NCBI GenBank assembly: GCA_029250385.1
Contig: JAQXFJ010000270.1
Span: forward strand, 1-7,457
DNA from: Candidatus Poseidoniaceae archaeon
GTDB lineage: Archaea; Thermoplasmatota; Poseidoniia; Poseidoniales; Poseidoniaceae
Reading direction: 5' to 3'
DNA: 7,457 nt
The position numbers were made by a program, and so were the translations under genes. Within the stretch, counting starts at the first letter, position 1. Each line of letters starts with the position of its first letter. Shown one piece after another: positions 6,009-7,457 of the stretch. The notes below the pieces were generated by a model. It searched no databases and had not been told where the DNA came from. It saw only the letters and a list, made by a program, of their open reading frames with translations.

Positions 6009-7415
6009 ATGATTTCTGCCCAAGAAATTGAAGCACAGTTCGCTGATACAGAAAAATCACTCGATTCAAAATTATATTCTCCTTTGGAAAAGGCGGCAAT
6101 ATGGACTGCAATAGCGGCTTTTACTATCGTTTCGTTTGGACTAATTTTCGTTAATGATGTGTTTTGGACAGATGGACTAAAGCCAATTGTTTGGGATCCA
6201 ATCGTCAAAGACGCTGGCGCTGCTGGCGATGCTGGCTACTCAACCGAAAATACTGCTTTATACGCTCTTACAGTATTGATGAGCGTCGTTATTCTACAAG
6301 CCGTGTTTCGTAAGATGGACCTACCGGCGGATGATCGCATGATGTTCGCACTCATTTCATGGGTAATACTTGCACCAGTACTACGAGTATTGGAAGATTC
6401 GGATTTCTTCAACTCTGAACTTGATTGGCTGTTAATCTCTCCAATAATTCATATTCATCTAGCCATTTGGTTGGTCGGTATTGCATTTGTATCTCACAAA
6501 TTGGCAGGTAAATGGGACGGTTCACTTAATGACTCAGATATCGAAAAGAGTCGAACTGTGTTGTTCGTCACCCTTGGAATGCTATTGTTCCTCCATTGGG
6601 GCCTGCTATATCAGCCGAGTTATACTACCCACCCTGATATGGGTATTTTCTTTATTGCTACAGGTTTTATTGCTGCATTGGGAGTTCTATTCATGGTATT
6701 GGTCTGGACTGCAAATTGGCCATCGTTGACACGTGGATTAATCGCCTTCGGCAGTGCCACCTCGATTTTAGGCCTTTTCCATTGGTTTCAATTTATTGCA
6801 ACACCTTGGCAACAAGAGAGTGGCCGTATTGTTGAATCACAACCATTGTGGCCAGCCTTGATAGTTTTGGGCATACCTGCAGTTGTCTGTTATTACATGT
6901 ACAAATATGGTAAAGATGATGCAAGACACATCAAACTTGCCGGATATCAGCCAGGTGTACTGCCTGAAGGCGTGACTTTGACTGCTTGGGAGGATGCCGA
7001 AAAGCAGGTGTCACAGCACCCAATAGAACAACTGTCTCGCAAAGCATTACTTGCCAATCCAATGGTTCTAGCAATGGTATTTGGTCAATTATGTGATGGC
7101 TTTGCCACCATGGTTGGAATAGATTTCTTTGGCTATGGAGAAAAGCACCCAGTAAGTGATGCAGTCATCCAAATCGGTGTTGGGATTTCAGAATCTTTTG
7201 GCATTGACCCGATGATGGAATCCACTAATGCTCCTGGAGCATGGTTATTTGCTATAGTTAAAGCGTGTTTAGTTGCTGCTATTGCATGGTTATTTGTCGA
7301 GATGCGAGTAGAGCGTAGACAAGTCCACATGCGTATGTTAATTGTACTGGCTGTCTTGATAGTAGGATTAGCACCAGGTCTAAGGGACATTGGTCGATTG
7401 ACCTTGGATGTTTGA
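6009..7415 (+). CDS. DUF63 family integral membrane protein, long form, function unknown
   Basis: Membrane protein recognised as archaeal DUF63 from two conserved blocks: LAPVLRVLEDSDFF (121-134) leading into LLISPIIHIHLAIW (141-154), and QLCDGFATMVGIDFFGYGEK (360-379) followed by HP. These contain charged or polar residues next to membrane helices (R126, E129, D130, H148, H150, D363, E378, H380), which could form a ligand or catalytic site, but no activity is known to me for the family. From ATG 6009 it has 468 residues against about 250-300 in the DUF63 proteins I recall; the excess is roughly residues 160-340, with extra helices and a soluble loop (300-340). About ten hydrophobic spans are visible. 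The frame also opens at a GTG (5946) overlapping the FKBP stop as GTGA, which would add 21 residues; I prefer 6009 because the extension looks non-conserved and a TATA-like stretch lies inside it. It follows the FKBP gene by 59 bases. Confidence 0.82.
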   Translation: MISAQEIEAQFADTEKSLDSKLYSPLEKAAIWTAIAAFTIVSFGLIFVNDVFWTDGLKPIVWDPIVKDAGAAGDAGYSTENTALYALTVLMSVVILQAVFRKMDLPADDRMMFALISWVILAPVLRVLEDSDFFNSELDWLLISPIIHIHLAIWLVGIAFVSHKLAGKWDGSLNDSDIEKSRTVLFVTLGMLLFLHWGLLYQPSYTTHPDMGIFFIATGFIAALGVLFMVLVWTANWPSLTRGLIAFGSATSILGLFHWFQFIATPWQQESGRIVESQPLWPALIVLGIPAVVCYYMYKYGKDDARHIKLAGYQPGVLPEGVTLTAWEDAEKQVSQHPIEQLSRKALLANPMVLAMVFGQLCDGFATMVGIDFFGYGEKHPVSDAVIQIGVGISESFGIDPMMESTNAPGAWLFAIVKACLVAAIAWLFVEMRVERRQVHMRMLIVLAVLIVGLAPGLRDIGRLTLDV

Positions 7416-7457
7416 TTTTAAGCATTTACTTGTATCGTTAAATGTTGAGTCCTCTTG
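7416..7457. other. Downstream flank of the DUF63 gene, no gene supported
   Basis: The 42 bases after the DUF63 stop begin with a short T-run (ATTTTA), which may help archaeal transcript release. An ATG at 7442 opens a frame that runs off the right edge after five codons, too short to judge as a gene start. Confidence 0.4.

Noticed and set aside
7133..7390. Minus-strand 85-codon frame at the end of the DUF63 gene
   Set aside because: It is antisense to conserved DUF63 sequence and the membrane helices after it, with no recognisable domain.
7442..7457. Possible start of another gene at the right edge
   Set aside because: Only five codons are visible and there is no ribosome site or recognisable sequence, so it cannot be supported.

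Overview
The window looks like a chromosomal segment of an archaeon, most probably a marine, respiring euryarchaeote of the Thermoplasmatota/Poseidoniales (Marine Group II) type. The reasons are an archaeal geranylgeranyl-reductase-family flavoprotein, a long-chain archaeal FKBP, a DUF63 membrane protein (an archaeal family), TATA-like AT boxes ahead of several starts, and short intergenic gaps. The lineage is inferred from gene content; no rRNA or marker gene is present.

Layout: positions 1-1147 hold the N-terminal 382 residues of a UbiD-family prenylated-FMN decarboxylase on the minus strand, cut by the left edge. A gap of about 93 bases separates it from a divergently transcribed FAD-dependent geranylgeranyl reductase (1241-2479, +). 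Then, all on the plus strand, come a large CcmF-type haem lyase (2545-5046), a three-domain FKBP with an added C-terminal SAP motif (5116-5949), and a long DUF63 integral membrane protein (6009-7415). The last 42 bases hold no supported gene. All intergenic gaps are under 100 bases.

Functionally, UbiD and the reductase could both act on isoprenoid compounds (quinone ring decarboxylation and side-chain or lipid saturation), and CcmF attaches haem to c-type cytochromes outside the membrane. Together they are compatible with a respiratory and membrane-biogenesis neighbourhood, but this link is inference. No mobile element, CRISPR array, tRNA or rRNA was seen, and nothing amounts to a clearly new multi-gene system. 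The features most worth following are the FKBP-SAP fusion, the oversized archaeal CcmF, and the enlarged DUF63 protein of unknown function next to them.
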